From: Arthrobacter globiformis
GTDB lineage: Bacteria; Actinomycetota; Actinomycetes; Actinomycetales; Micrococcaceae
Assembly (NCBI RefSeq): GCF_030817195.1
Contig: NZ_JAUSYZ010000001.1
Span: 2,108,001-2,172,000 of the forward strand
Length of the DNA: 64,000 bases
Direction: 5' to 3'
Shown here in pieces: positions 1 to 8,064 of this stretch. Both the position numbers and the translations under genes were made by a program. Position 1 is the first letter of the stretch, and every line of letters begins with the position of its first letter. The notes under the pieces are model-generated. The model was not told the DNA's origin, did no database searches, and saw nothing but the letters and a program-made list of their open reading frames with translations.

Positions 1-1999
1 CCGTCTGGCCCCTTGTCAGGGTTCCTGAAGCAGGCTCCTGGCTGACCACGGCGCCCTTCGGAACGTTCCGGTCATGCACCGTTTCGTCGGCGAAGACGGC
101 TTTCAGCCCTGCAGATTCGATGGCACGGAACGCCGCGTCCTGGTCCTGTCCGCGCACGTCCGGCACTGGAATGGGCTGCGGGCCCTTCGAAACAGTGAGG
201 CTTACCGGTGTCCCATGCCGCACGGCGGTTCCCGCGGCCGGAGCCTGGCCCAGCACCGTGCCCGCAGGCACCTCCTCATCGAACTTTTCGGTGACCTTGC
301 CCAGCGCCATCTCGGCCCCGTTGAGTGCTTCCTTGGAAGCATCGAGGGTCTTGCCCGTCAGTTGCGGCAGGGGAAACAGCTGCGGACCCTTGGACACGAA
401 CAGCGAGACCTGCTGGAATTTGCGGATTTTCGTTCCGGCATCCGGCTCCGATCCCACCACGAGTCCGGCCTTGACGTCGTCGTCGAAGACGTCCTTGGTA
501 CTGGATTGGAAACCGGCGTCCCGGAGCAGCTGCTGGGCCTCCGCCACGGTCCTGTTCGCCACGGCCGGCACCGTACCGGGGGAGCCGGGTCCCATGCCGA
601 AGAACCAGCCCGCGCCCGTGGCCAGAAGGGCCAGGATCACCAGGACCACAATCCAGAGCGCGCCCCGGCGCCGGGCATTCCCTTCCCGGAGCGTCCGGAC
701 GGGAGTGGCCGCGGCGCGCGACCGTTCCTTTTGTTCGTGGCGGTCCAGCTTCCGCTGTTCCCGCTTGCTCAGGGGGAGCGGGGCAGCCTCCCTGTCGTCG
801 TCGTCGAATCCGTAGGGCGGGAGGACCCGTCGGGGAGTTGAAGAGGCAGGCTTTGAAGAGGCGGGAGTTGAGGAAACGGGGTTTGAAGAGACGGGGGCGG
901 AAAACACGGTGGTCGGGTTGCTGGTGCGGGAAATGACTTCCGTGGGCCGCCCTGGAGGGACATCATCGCCGTGAATGGGGGACAGCAGCTCGGTGTGGTT
1001 TCCCTGGGTTCCCTGGGCGGGCGGGCTTTGCGGCATTCGGGACGGCATCCGGGCAGGTGCCGGGGGAGCGCCCATGCCGCGCGGGCCGGCACCGGGGGCC
1101 GTGCCCGCCGCCGCGGCCGCTTGGATGGCGGCGGGGGGTTGCAGATCAAGTTCGGAGTCGGTGAGGTTGGTCCGGATATGACGGAGTTCCGCGAGCAGGG
1201 CGTTGCCGTCCACCGGCCGCTGCTCGGGGTCGCTGGCCGTACACCACTGCACGAGTTCGTCCACTTCCCCCGCGAGGCCTGGAACCAGGCCTGAGGGGGC
1301 ACCCACAGCGGAATTCACGTGCTGGTAGGCCACCTGGATGGGGACCTCGCCGTCGAACGGCTGGCGTCCGGTGAGCATCTCGAACAGCATGATGCCCGTG
1401 GAATAGATGTCGCTTCGTGCGTCGGCCGGCTTGCCAAGGACCAGTTCCGGCGAGAGGTACGCGACGGTGCCGATCAGGGCACCTGTGCTGGTTGTCGTCG
1501 TCACGGCGCGCGCGAGGCCGAAGTCGCCGATCTTGATCCGGCCGTCGTCGGCGATCAGGACGTTCTCCGGCTTGACGTCGCGGTGGATCAGGCCGGCGGC
1601 ATGCGCAGCCCCGAGGCCTTCCACCACCGGATCGATGAGTGCCAGGGCCAGCCGGGGGGACAAGGCGCCCTTGCTGTGGATGACGTCGCGGAGGGTGTGC
1701 CCCTTGATGTACTCCATCACGAGGTAGGCGGTGTCGCCATCGTGCCCCTGGTCGAGGACGCCCACCACGTGCGGGTGTGAGAGCTTGGCGGCTGCCCGTG
1801 CTTCGCGGGCCAGGCGGTCCAGGAAATTGGCGTCGTTGACCAGGTGGGGATGCAGGACTTTCAGGGCAACATCACGGTCCAGCCTCTGGTCCGTGGCCAC
1901 ATACACGGTGGACATCCCGCCCCGCGCCAACCGGGACTTCACCTGGTAGCGGTTGTCCACCAGGGACCCAACGAGACTGCCTAAAGCGTTTTCCTGCAC
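1..1999 (-). CDS. pknL: PASTA-domain Ser/Thr protein kinase, PknL-like (3' end outside window)
   Basis: Membrane-anchored Hanks-type kinase; the reading frame runs off the left edge. My translation of the minus strand from GTG 1999 gives a complete catalytic domain: glycine loop ARGGMSTVY, VALK lysine at about residue 47, HRDVKPEN with Asp about 141, DFG about 159, a Thr-rich activation loop (TTTTST) and a YLSPE motif. A Pro/Ser-rich juxtamembrane linker, one membrane helix (LWIVVLVILALLATGAGW) and at least two full PASTA repeats plus part of a third follow. PASTA domains bind muropeptides or lipid II, so it probably couples wall status to phosphorylation. The GTG start is supported by a TAGTAT -10 element 6 nt upstream (leaderless). 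An Rv2175c-like gene and a polyprenyl synthase nearby match the M. tuberculosis pknL locus, hence PknL rather than PknB; the exact orthology is inferred. Confidence 0.93.
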   Translation of the reverse strand, partial: MQENALGSLVGSLVDNRYQVKSRLARGGMSTVYVATDQRLDRDVALKVLHPHLVNDANFLDRLAREARAAAKLSHPHVVGVLDQGHDGDTAYLVMEYIKGHTLRDVIHSKGALSPRLALALIDPVVEGLGAAHAAGLIHRDVKPENVLIADDGRIKIGDFGLARAVTTTTSTGALIGTVAYLSPELVLGKPADARSDIYSTGIMLFEMLTGRQPFDGEVPIQVAYQHVNSAVGAPSGLVPGLAGEVDELVQWCTASDPEQRPVDGNALLAELRHIRTNLTDSELDLQPPAAIQAAAAAGTAPGAGPRGMGAPPAPARMPSRMPQSPPAQGTQGNHTELLSPIHGDDVPPGRPTEVISRTSNPTTVFSAPVSSNPVSSTPASSKPASSTPRRVLPPYGFDDDDREAAPLPLSKREQRKLDRHEQKERSRAAATPVRTLREGNARRRGALWIVVLVILALLATGAGWFFGMGPGSPGTVPAVANRTVAEAQQLLRDAGFQSSTKDVFDDDVKAGLVVGSEPDAGTKIRKFQQVSLFVSKGPQLFPLPQLTGKTLDASKEALNGAEMALGKVTEKFDEEVPAGTVLGQAPAAGTAVRHGTPVSLTVSKGPQPIPVPDVRGQDQDAAFRAIESAGLKAVFADETVHDRNVPKGAVVSQEPASGTLTRGQT

Positions 2000-2025
2000 T
2001 CTTCGATACTAAGTGCTGCACGGAA

Positions 2026-2058
2026 ACGGGTCCGAATCAACATGCGATCCGGACCCGT
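2026..2058 (-). terminator. hairpin downstream of the lytic transglycosylase gene
   Basis: A perfect 9-bp inverted repeat (2026-2034 with 2050-2058, ACGGGTCCG arm) with a 15-nt loop lies between the lytic transglycosylase stop and the kinase start. On the minus strand it is followed by a short T-containing stretch, so it could terminate the upstream gene. It is close to the kinase promoter, which has its -10 at 2006-2011, so it could instead be part of that control region. Confidence 0.45.
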
Positions 2059-2112
2059 ATCGTTATGCTCCCGGGAGCGGGGGTTTCCCGGCCCCGGGGT
2101 CAGTTGAGGGCG

Positions 2113-3423
2113 TCAGCTGAAGTTCTTGCGGTGTGCCTTGATGGCTGCGACGTAGTGCTTGGTGTCAGTGAACATTCCGTGCTTGTTGACCGAGTACTGC
2201 CCCTGGTAGTAGCCGGCGATGGCGTAGTCCAGGTTCTTGCTGGTCCGGATCAGCTGGCGGATGATTGCGATTCCGGCGGTGGCGTTGTCATACGGATCCA
2301 GCAGGTTCAGCTTCCGGCCCACAAGGTCGGATGCCCATTCGCCCGAGGAGGGGATGACCTGCATGGTGCCGATGGCGTTGGCCGGAGACACTGCCCGCTG
2401 GTTGAACCCGGATTCCTGGTATGCGAAGGCCTGTGCCAGCGCCGGGTCCACGCCCATCCGCCGTGCCGTGTCGGCCACGATGGACTGCATCTGGGCTAGC
2501 GACGGAACCGGCGAGGCGTTGAGCAGCGCCTTGTTCTTGTTGGCCGAGCTGACCACGGCTGCCGGGTAGGTGTAGCCGAGGAACGAACTGGGCACGAGCG
2601 GCGTGACGCTGGATGCCGGCTGGACGGCGGCGGCCTTCCCGGGAATCGCGAGCTTCTGGCCGGGGTAGATGATGCTGGTGACTTTCAGCCGGTTCGCAGA
2701 CAGGATGTCCGCGAGCTTGACGCCGTGCCTGGCCGCGATGCCGGACAGCGTGTCCCCGGACTTGATGACGTAGGAGGCTGAGCGGGTGGCGGCCGGTGCT
2801 GCCGATCTGGCCGGTGCCGCCGCGACAGCCGTGCCGGCACCGAGGCGGATCTTCTGGCCGGGGTAGATGATCGACGTCACCTTGAGCCCGTTCCAGCTGA
2901 GTACCTGGGAGAGCCTGACGCCGTGCCGCCCGGCGATGCCGCCCAGGGTGTCGCCGGACTTGACCGTGTATGTCCTGGCGGCGGTGCTGGCAGGCGCCGC
3001 AGCAGTCCGAGCCGCGGCTGCCTTCAGCTTGATCCGCTGCCCCGGGTAGATCACGGAGTTCGACTTGAGGTTGTTGAGCTTTAGCACGGCAGTGGTGCTT
3101 AGCCCGTACCGGCCGGCGATGCCGCTGACCGTGTCCCCGCGGGCCACCGTGTGGGCCGACGGGGTGACGCGGGTGGGCTGCAGGGCCGACGGGAGCGCGG
3201 CGGACACGGAGGCTGCGGGGATGATGCCTGCTTTGACTGCTGCTGCCTGGGCCTCAATGGCGGCGGCGAGTGTCGCGGGCACGGTTTGGGGCCGGGCGTC
3301 GGCATCGGCGGGCTGGGCGACCGCAAGGGAGGAAAGCATGACGGCCGGGAGCGTGGCCGTCGTGGCCGCGATCAGGGGCAGGCCCGGCCGGGGTGACTGC
3401 TTGGTGGAGCGGGTCGTCGTCAT
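2113..3423 (-). CDS. secreted LysM / lytic transglycosylase (SLT domain)
   Basis: Cell-wall hydrolase of 436 aa. After a basic N-terminus and a hydrophobic signal segment (LPAVMLSSLAVAQPADA, about residues 25-42) come three LysM peptidoglycan-binding modules, each with the G-D-T-x-x-x-I-A-x-R/G pattern and a Y-P-G-Q ending (about 90-135, 148-192, 213-257). The C-terminal third is a soluble lytic transglycosylase fold with catalytic Glu in AYQESGFN and a GTMQVIPS motif. It probably cleaves glycan strands between MurNAc and GlcNAc outside the membrane. The start has an AGAGGA-type ribosome site. Upstream, 3482-3517 holds a 9-bp-periodic MtrA-like array, which fits control with other wall hydrolases. 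The stop lies in a degenerate 13-bp duplication. Confidence 0.93.
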   Translation of the reverse strand: MTTTRSTKQSPRPGLPLIAATTATLPAVMLSSLAVAQPADADARPQTVPATLAAAIEAQAAAVKAGIIPAASVSAALPSALQPTRVTPSAHTVARGDTVSGIAGRYGLSTTAVLKLNNLKSNSVIYPGQRIKLKAAAARTAAAPASTAARTYTVKSGDTLGGIAGRHGVRLSQVLSWNGLKVTSIIYPGQKIRLGAGTAVAAAPARSAAPAATRSASYVIKSGDTLSGIAARHGVKLADILSANRLKVTSIIYPGQKLAIPGKAAAVQPASSVTPLVPSSFLGYTYPAAVVSSANKNKALLNASPVPSLAQMQSIVADTARRMGVDPALAQAFAYQESGFNQRAVSPANAIGTMQVIPSSGEWASDLVGRKLNLLDPYDNATAGIAIIRQLIRTSKNLDYAIAGYYQGQYSVNKHGMFTDTKHYVAAIKAHRKNFS

Positions 3424-3481
3424 GGGAAAGATCCTCTTCTCAGCGGCGAATGCTGTCGGTCATGCCAGTTGCTCGTGGTAC

Positions 3482-3517
3482 CAATGTTACTGATGTTAAT
3501 TGTGTTGCGAATGTTAT
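3482..3517 (-). promoter_or_regulatory. four tandem 9-mers, MtrA-box-like
   Basis: Read on the minus strand, four consecutive 9-mers start with ATAACA, GCAACA, TTAACA and GTAACA, each followed by three variable bases, at exact 9-nt spacing, about 60 nt upstream of the lytic transglycosylase start. Direct repeats of a 9-mer of the GTCACAnnn type are the known binding pattern of the response regulator MtrA, which controls wall hydrolases in actinobacteria. The spacing and core are seen here; assignment to MtrA is inferred. Confidence 0.55.
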
Positions 3518-3673
3518 CTATGTGAATCTCTCACGATTTTTCGTTTAGCACAAGAACGGGCTCTCACGCGGGAAATCTGTCCGGCTGGGAGTGTCGCGCG
3601 CGAAAATGGAGCGGCCGCACACGTGAGCTGTTTCGACTAGGCTTGCGGGTGCCCGCCATGGCAACCTTGACCC

Positions 3674-4027
3674 GTGAGTACTGTAGAAACCCTTGTAGGC
3701 GACTGGCTGCCCCTGCCCGACGTCGCCCAGTTGCTGGATGTGTCCATTACCAAAGTCCACGGGCTCCTTGACGAGCGCGCGCTGGCGGCCCTGCGGATTG
3801 GGGAACGGCGGATCCGTTCGGTGCCCGCGGCTTTCCTCCAGGACGGCCACGTCGTGGACAGCCTCAAGGGCACGATTGTGGTGCTGTCAGACGCCGGCTT
3901 CTCGGACGAAGAGCTTATCGGCTGGCTTTTTACCCCTGACGAGTCGCTGCGCGGGAGGCCCATCGATGCCCTCCGTGAGGGCCGCAAGACGGAAATCCGA
4001 CGCCGGGCGCAGTCCCTGGCCTGGTAA
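3674..4027 (+). CDS. Rv2175c-like DNA-binding regulatory protein
   Basis: Protein of 117 aa (GTG start) resembling M. tuberculosis Rv2175c, a winged-helix DNA-binding protein that is a substrate of the kinase PknL. Residues 12-50 (WLPLPDVAQLLDVSITKVHGL) look like a MerR/excisionase-type helix-turn-helix, followed by a helical C-terminal domain (DEELIGWLFTPDESL). It lies close to the PknL-like kinase, as in mycobacteria, although the transglycosylase gene separates the two. Thr and Ser residues near the N-terminus (STVET) are candidate phosphorylation sites. A TAGGCT -10-like hexamer at 3638 implies a leader of about 30 nt. The stop codon is the first of three repeated in an 18-bp tandem array. 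Regulated genes are unknown. Confidence 0.85.
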   Translation: MSTVETLVGDWLPLPDVAQLLDVSITKVHGLLDERALAALRIGERRIRSVPAAFLQDGHVVDSLKGTIVVLSDAGFSDEELIGWLFTPDESLRGRPIDALREGRKTEIRRRAQSLAW

Positions 4028-4073
4028 TAAAAACCAGCCTGGTAATAGAAACGCAATCAGGTAACGAACCCAG
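4020..4073 (+). repeat. 18-bp tandem repeat x3 spanning the stop codon
   Basis: Three consecutive 18-bp units begin at 4020, 4038 and 4056; the first two share CCTGGTAATA and the third is degenerate (ATCAGGTAAC). The first unit contains the stop codon of the Rv2175c-like gene, and the TAA recurs in the same frame in every unit, so the gene has three in-frame stops. Confidence 0.75.
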
Positions 4074-4117
4074 GCGAGGCAACTGACCCAGCCTGATGGA
4101 CGGGCCGGGCCAGCCGA

Positions 4118-5212
4118 TCAGGCGGCCCGGCTCACTGTCGCCTCAGCCAGCCGCCGCAGCGCGGTCTTGGGGAGGTCGTCCAGCGGCAGGACCTCCAGTG
4201 CCGCGTACGCCGCCGCACCGAATTCCTCGATCAGCACTTCCGTAGCCTGCAGCGCCCCGCAGTCCGCGATGATCCGGCGGATCTCCGCCACGTCTTCCTC
4301 GCTCAGTTCGGGGCTGCCAAGCTTTGAGTCGATGAACGCGGACTCCTCGGGGGTGGCCAGGTCCAGGGCGAAGGCCACGAGAACCGTCCGCTTGCCTTCC
4401 CGGAGGTCGTCTCCCGCGGGCTTTCCGGTGGTGACGGGGTCCCCGAAAACGCCCAGGACGTCGTCGCGAAGCTGGAAGGCCTCGCCCAAGGGGAGGGCGA
4501 AGGCGGAGTAGCCGCGAAGCAGTTCGTCCGAGGCTCCGCCGAGCGCGCCGCCCAGGGCGAGCGGATGTTCCGTCGAGTACTTGGCCGACTTGAAGCGGAT
4601 GATCGACTGGGCGCGGCTGACGGCCCCGGCGCGGTCCCGGACCGGCCCGGCCACCTCTTCGAGGATGTCCAGGTACTGGCCGGCCATGACCTCCGAACGC
4701 ATCAGGTTGAAGATCAGCCTTGCCCTGCTTCCGGAGGCTGCCGTTTCGCCGATGTCGGTGAAGGCTTCCTCGCTGAAGGACAGGCAGAGGTCTCCGGCCA
4801 GAATGGCCGCGGCGTGGCCGAAGCGTTCGCTGTCGAGGGCCCAGCCCTGGGACTCGTGGAGCTGGCTGAACCGGCGGTGCACGCTGGGTCCGCCGCGGCG
4901 GGTGTCCGACCGGTCGATGATGTCGTCGTGGATCAGGGCTGCCGCCTGGAACAGCTCAAGCGCGGCGCCTGCTGTGACGATGTCCTCGGCCGAGGCGGGG
5001 CCCCCCGCTCCGCGCCAGCCCCAATAGCACATGAGGGCACGAAGCCGTTTTCCGCCGGTGACCAGGTTGGAAATGGACCCCATGATGGGATCGATGTCCG
5101 GCGAGATTGCCGTCATGATCGACTGCCGGGTTGTCAAAAAGTCTGTGAGCTTTCCCGCTACGGCGGCGACGAAGTCCGCCTGTTCCACGCGAAGCTGCTC
5201 GGCCACCATCAC
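4118..5212 (-). CDS. polyprenyl diphosphate synthase (IdsA family)
   Basis: Trans-isoprenyl diphosphate synthase of about 363 aa, condensing isopentenyl diphosphate with an allylic diphosphate to make geranyl-, farnesyl- or geranylgeranyl-diphosphate or longer chains (carotenoid, quinone or lipid-carrier precursors). The first Asp-rich motif is DDIIDRSDTRRG, preceded by GGKRLRAL, the second is LRDDVLGVFGD, and a Lys-containing GKPAGDDLREGKRT follows. The upstream lipoprotein gene stops with TGA inside TGATG, so translation is coupled; ATG 5209 is the likely start, with GTG 5212 just before it. M. tuberculosis has idsA2 beside Rv2175c, matching this locus. Product chain length cannot be read from the sequence. 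Confidence 0.93.
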   Translation of the reverse strand: MMVAEQLRVEQADFVAAVAGKLTDFLTTRQSIMTAISPDIDPIMGSISNLVTGGKRLRALMCYWGWRGAGGPASAEDIVTAGAALELFQAAALIHDDIIDRSDTRRGGPSVHRRFSQLHESQGWALDSERFGHAAAILAGDLCLSFSEEAFTDIGETAASGSRARLIFNLMRSEVMAGQYLDILEEVAGPVRDRAGAVSRAQSIIRFKSAKYSTEHPLALGGALGGASDELLRGYSAFALPLGEAFQLRDDVLGVFGDPVTTGKPAGDDLREGKRTVLVAFALDLATPEESAFIDSKLGSPELSEEDVAEIRRIIADCGALQATEVLIEEFGAAAYAALEVLPLDDLPKTALRRLAEATVSRAA

Positions 5213-5754
5213 TTGACGGACTCGGGCGGCACGTTGGCGCCGATGGTGAAGGTGGAAACTCCGCCGGATGCGGGGACGGCGATGTTAACCGTCTCGTTGC
5301 CCGCCCGCACGAAGTCCTTGGACGCCACGCTGCCCACCGTGTTGCCGGGAACGGCCTTGAAGCCCTGTGCCTCCAGGGCTTTGGTGTAATAGGCGACGAC
5401 GGCGGCCGGCTTGGCGGCGGTTGAGCCCACCAGTGCGGCGGTGGCCGGGGATGTTGACTTATCGAAGCTGCTGGCCACCACCTTCGTCCCGGGCATCACG
5501 GGAAGAAGCTTTGACGGGAAGCCCGCGACGAGCGCTCCCACGGTGGCCGACGTGCCGGGGGAAGCACTCGGGCTGGCGGTTGCGGTCGCGGACGCCGTGG
5601 CAGTCGCCACTGCGGACGAGGATGCCGGTGCCGCTGCCGCGGACGTTGCGGAACCGGGTTCCTGTGGTGTGCACGCTGACGCCGCCGCCACTACGGCCGC
5701 TCCAGCGGCGAGCAGCCCAAGGCGGGCAGGCATGAGCGTTCGAATGACCTTCAC
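5209..5754 (-). CDS. putative lipoprotein with low-complexity linker
   Basis: Protein of 181 aa with a basic start, a hydrophobic Ala-rich segment and a lipobox-like ASAC at about residues 25-28, so probably lipid-anchored outside the membrane after Lsp processing. An Ala/Ser/Thr/Pro linker follows (about 30-70), then a small folded domain with the pattern AVVAYYTKALEAQGF and a beta-rich end (GGVSTFTIGANV). No family recognised with confidence; the domain vaguely resembles small secreted domains with a VVAYY helix. GTG start with an AGGAGG ribosome site. It is transcribed with, and translationally coupled to, the downstream polyprenyl synthase. Confidence 0.8.
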   Translation of the reverse strand: MKVIRTLMPARLGLLAAGAAVVAAASACTPQEPGSATSAAAAPASSSAVATATASATATASPSASPGTSATVGALVAGFPSKLLPVMPGTKVVASSFDKSTSPATAALVGSTAAKPAAVVAYYTKALEAQGFKAVPGNTVGSVASKDFVRAGNETVNIAVPASGGVSTFTIGANVPPESVK

Positions 5755-5829
5755 AGGTGCGGTCCTCCTGGGTGTTGATGCCGGATTCAGCCTCCAGTTT
5801 AGTCAGGTGCAGGGCATAGGATTGCAGTT

Positions 5830-7056
5830 GTGGGGCCGGACGAAGACAGAGAGCAGGCGGAAGCGCGGCTGCGGGACCTTCGGCGGGCGAGCATTATGCA
5901 CGTCGACATGGATGCGTTTTTTGTCTCGGTTGAACTGCGGGCCCGCCCTGACCTGCGCGGCCGGCCGGTCATCGTGGGCTTTCCTGCGGAGCGCTCCGTG
6001 GTGCTGTCTGCCTCGTACGAGGCACGCAGGTTCGGAGTGAAATCGGCCATGCCCATGGCTGTCGCATACCGGCTGTGTCCGCAGGCCACCATCATCGAGC
6101 CCAGGCACAAGCTGTACTACGAAGTGTCTGGCCAGCTGATGGCGATATTTGAGTCCATCACGGAGCTCGTTGAGCCACTCAGTGTTGACGAGGCATTCCT
6201 GGACGTCGGAGGCGCGATCCGCAGGCTCGGCCCGCCGCTGGAAATCGGGCAGTTGATCCGGCGGAGGGTGGCGGGCGAACTGGGCATCACAGCGTCAGTG
6301 GGGATCGCCGCCAGCAAGTTCGTGGCCAAGATCGCCTCAACCCGGTGCAAGCCGGACGGCATCCTGCTCATCCGGCCGGAGCAGACCGTACCGTATCTTC
6401 ACAGCCTTCCGGTCAATGCCCTGTGGGGTGTCGGGGGCAAGACGGCGGAGGTGCTGGCGCGTATGGGAATCCGTACCGTGGCGGACGTCGCCGCGACGCC
6501 GGTCTCCTCGCTCAAGAAGGTGCTGGGCGCCACCGGTGAGCACGTCCACCGGCTCTCCTGGGGTATCGACAGCCGGACGGTCACCCCGGTGCGGGTTGAG
6601 AAAAGCATCGGAGCGGAGGAAACGTTCGCTGCGGACACGGCGGACGATGTCCTGCTGCACAGGGAGCTGCTGCGGCTGTCCCACCGCACCGCCGAGCGGC
6701 TTCGCGCTTCGGGGCTGGTGGCCCGGACGGTGGCGCTCAAGCTGCGGTACGCCGATTTCTCCACTGTGACCCGAAGCCGCACCGTCCACACGCCACTGGA
6801 CAGCGCGCAGCTCATCTATGCCGTGGCCATCCAGCTGCTGGAGTCACTGGGCAGCCGGCCCCTGAGGGTCCGGCTGGTGGGCGTCCGTGCGGAGCAGCTG
6901 GAAGCGGCCGCCCAGACATCCCTCCAGCTGAGCCTGGATAGGCGCGATGACAACTGGCGGGCCGCCGAACAGGCGCTGGACAAGGTGGCCGAGAAATTCG
7001 GCAGCAAGTCCGTGCTTCCGGCCCGGCTGCTTGAGCCGGGAAGTGGCAACTCCTGA
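5830..7056 (+). CDS. dinB: DNA polymerase IV (Y-family translesion polymerase)
   Basis: 408 aa. Palm motifs are complete: HVDMDAFF (metal ligand Asp about 26) and SVDEAFLD (Asp about 120, Glu about 121), with a YEARRFGVKSAMP finger segment and a helix-hairpin-helix stretch (LWGVGGKTAEVLARMGI). The little-finger domain occupies about 240-370. Copies past damaged bases without proofreading. The C-terminus (LLEPGSGNS) has no obvious QLxLF-type beta-clamp peptide, but QLSLD at about residue 365 could serve. GTG start chosen because a TAGGAT -10 element ends 7 nt upstream, indicating a leaderless mRNA. No LexA palindrome is visible upstream, so SOS control is not supported here. Confidence 0.95.
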   Translation: MGPDEDREQAEARLRDLRRASIMHVDMDAFFVSVELRARPDLRGRPVIVGFPAERSVVLSASYEARRFGVKSAMPMAVAYRLCPQATIIEPRHKLYYEVSGQLMAIFESITELVEPLSVDEAFLDVGGAIRRLGPPLEIGQLIRRRVAGELGITASVGIAASKFVAKIASTRCKPDGILLIRPEQTVPYLHSLPVNALWGVGGKTAEVLARMGIRTVADVAATPVSSLKKVLGATGEHVHRLSWGIDSRTVTPVRVEKSIGAEETFAADTADDVLLHRELLRLSHRTAERLRASGLVARTVALKLRYADFSTVTRSRTVHTPLDSAQLIYAVAIQLLESLGSRPLRVRLVGVRAEQLEAAAQTSLQLSLDRRDDNWRAAEQALDKVAEKFGSKSVLPARLLEPGSGNS

Positions 7057-7389
7057 TGGGGGTTCCGGCTGACGTGATTCCCGCGACATCCGCGGGCGTG
7101 GGAAACCGTGTTCATGGGCCGAAGATCCGGGCCAGTTCGGGGCCTCGGGAGTGTTGCCGCCCGTGAACAGCGTCTTTCAGAACAGCGCCCAACAAACTAT
7201 CCTTATAGATACAAAGATTTCGAACGTCTGGACATGTGTGGATCACCCGACCCGCCGCGTCAGTATGCTTGAATCCCTGGATCTGCCGAGGTTGGCAGGC
7301 CGGGAACCTGGATGGCATGCCGGTCGTTGACGGGGCAGGAACAACCGGTTCCGACCTGTCTGGACGTTGGCCTACTTAAGGAGGTCGTG
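7057..7389. other. intergenic region without a recognisable gene
   Basis: 333 bp between dinB and the DUF3040 gene. It contains a weak CCCGC/GCGGG hairpin near 7080 and a relatively AT-rich stretch around 7188-7220 (TTATAGATACAAAG) that may hold the promoter of the downstream gene. No RNA gene or credible small ORF was found. Confidence 0.5.
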
Positions 7390-7761
7390 ATGCCGCTCTC
7401 GGAGCACGAACAGAAGCTGCTCGAGCAACTCGAGAGGCAACTGCATGAGGACGATCCCAAGTTCGCCAATTCCATGGGCTCGGATCCCGGCCGCAGCTGG
7501 TCCACCCGGCACATTGTGATTGGCGTACTGGCCACGCTGGCCGGGGTGCTGCTCCTCCTGGTGGGGGTTTCCCTCCAGAACATATTTGTAGGGGTCCTCG
7601 GGTTCGTCGTCATGGGTGCCGGAGTTTACTTTGCCACAATGCGCAGCGTTGCGGCCGGCAAAGCAAAGGCCGGCGGGCATGGCCGTAAGTCGAAGAACAA
7701 GAGCTCGTTCATGAACAGCCTCGAAGAACGATGGGATGAAAGGCGCCGCGGGGAGTCCTGA
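7390..7761 (+). CDS. DUF3040 family membrane protein
   Basis: 123 aa. The N-terminus PLSEHEQKLLEQLERQL is the DUF3040 signature, a short amphipathic helix, followed by two membrane helices (about 43-62 and 67-85) and a basic cytoplasmic tail. Function unknown; the family is restricted to actinobacteria and commonly sits next to mraZ, as here. The ATG at 7390 is chosen over earlier in-frame starts because of a strong AAGGAGG ribosome site at 7378-7384. A terminator-like hairpin lies at 7868-7891. Confidence 0.9.
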   Translation: MPLSEHEQKLLEQLERQLHEDDPKFANSMGSDPGRSWSTRHIVIGVLATLAGVLLLLVGVSLQNIFVGVLGFVVMGAGVYFATMRSVAAGKAKAGGHGRKSKNKSSFMNSLEERWDERRRGES

Positions 7762-7768
7762 GCCGATT

Positions 7769-7834
7769 CTCCACTTCACACCGGCTCCACTTCCCGCCAC
7801 CTCCACTTCGTACCACCCTCCACATCGCACCACC
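7769..7834 (+). repeat. 16-17-bp tandem repeat x4 carrying AAGTGGAG cores on the minus strand
   Basis: Units start with CTCCAC at 7769, 7785, 7801 and 7818. The first three read CTCCACTTC, the last CTCCACATC, each followed by about 8 variable bases. On the minus strand the core is GAAGTGGAG, the same core as the mraZ operator at 8071-8096. A fifth isolated copy is at 7982-7990. The array starts just after the DUF3040 stop codon. Confidence 0.7.
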
Positions 7835-7867
7835 GGGGCAATCCCGGGTGGGCGCCCATAGGCCAGG

Positions 7868-7897
7868 AATGACCCGCTGCGGCGGGTCATTTCGCTT
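7868..7897 (+). terminator. rho-independent terminator after the DUF3040 gene
   Basis: Perfect 10-bp stem (7868-7877 with 7882-7891, AATGACCCGC arm), TGCG tetraloop, then a T-rich tail (TTCGCTTT). It separates the DUF3040 transcript from the mraZ operon. Confidence 0.75.
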
Positions 7898-8064
7898 TAA
7901 GCAAGCGGATCTGATGCCGTGAGCCGGTGCTCCGGAGCCTGATGTCACCGCGGCTGCCGGCTGCGGACCGGTGCAATTCCCCTCCACTTTCCACCCCCGG
8001 CAAAAATCCCCGCCATTCCGCGGAAAATTGTTTGTCCAAACCGGTGAGAAATGTCTGCGCCGCG

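Noticed and set aside
3424..3673. c-di-AMP (ydaO) riboswitch before the wall hydrolase
   Set aside because: No matching conserved helices can be traced in the 250-bp leader; the 9-bp repeats explain the conspicuous AT-rich part better.
7215..7235. LexA-like TCGAAC half-site downstream of dinB
   Set aside because: Only one half of the palindrome is present and it lies downstream, so SOS control of dinB is not supported.
7769..7834. CRISPR array
   Set aside because: Repeat units are 16-17 bp with 8-bp variable parts and only four copies; no Cas genes and no spacer-sized gaps.
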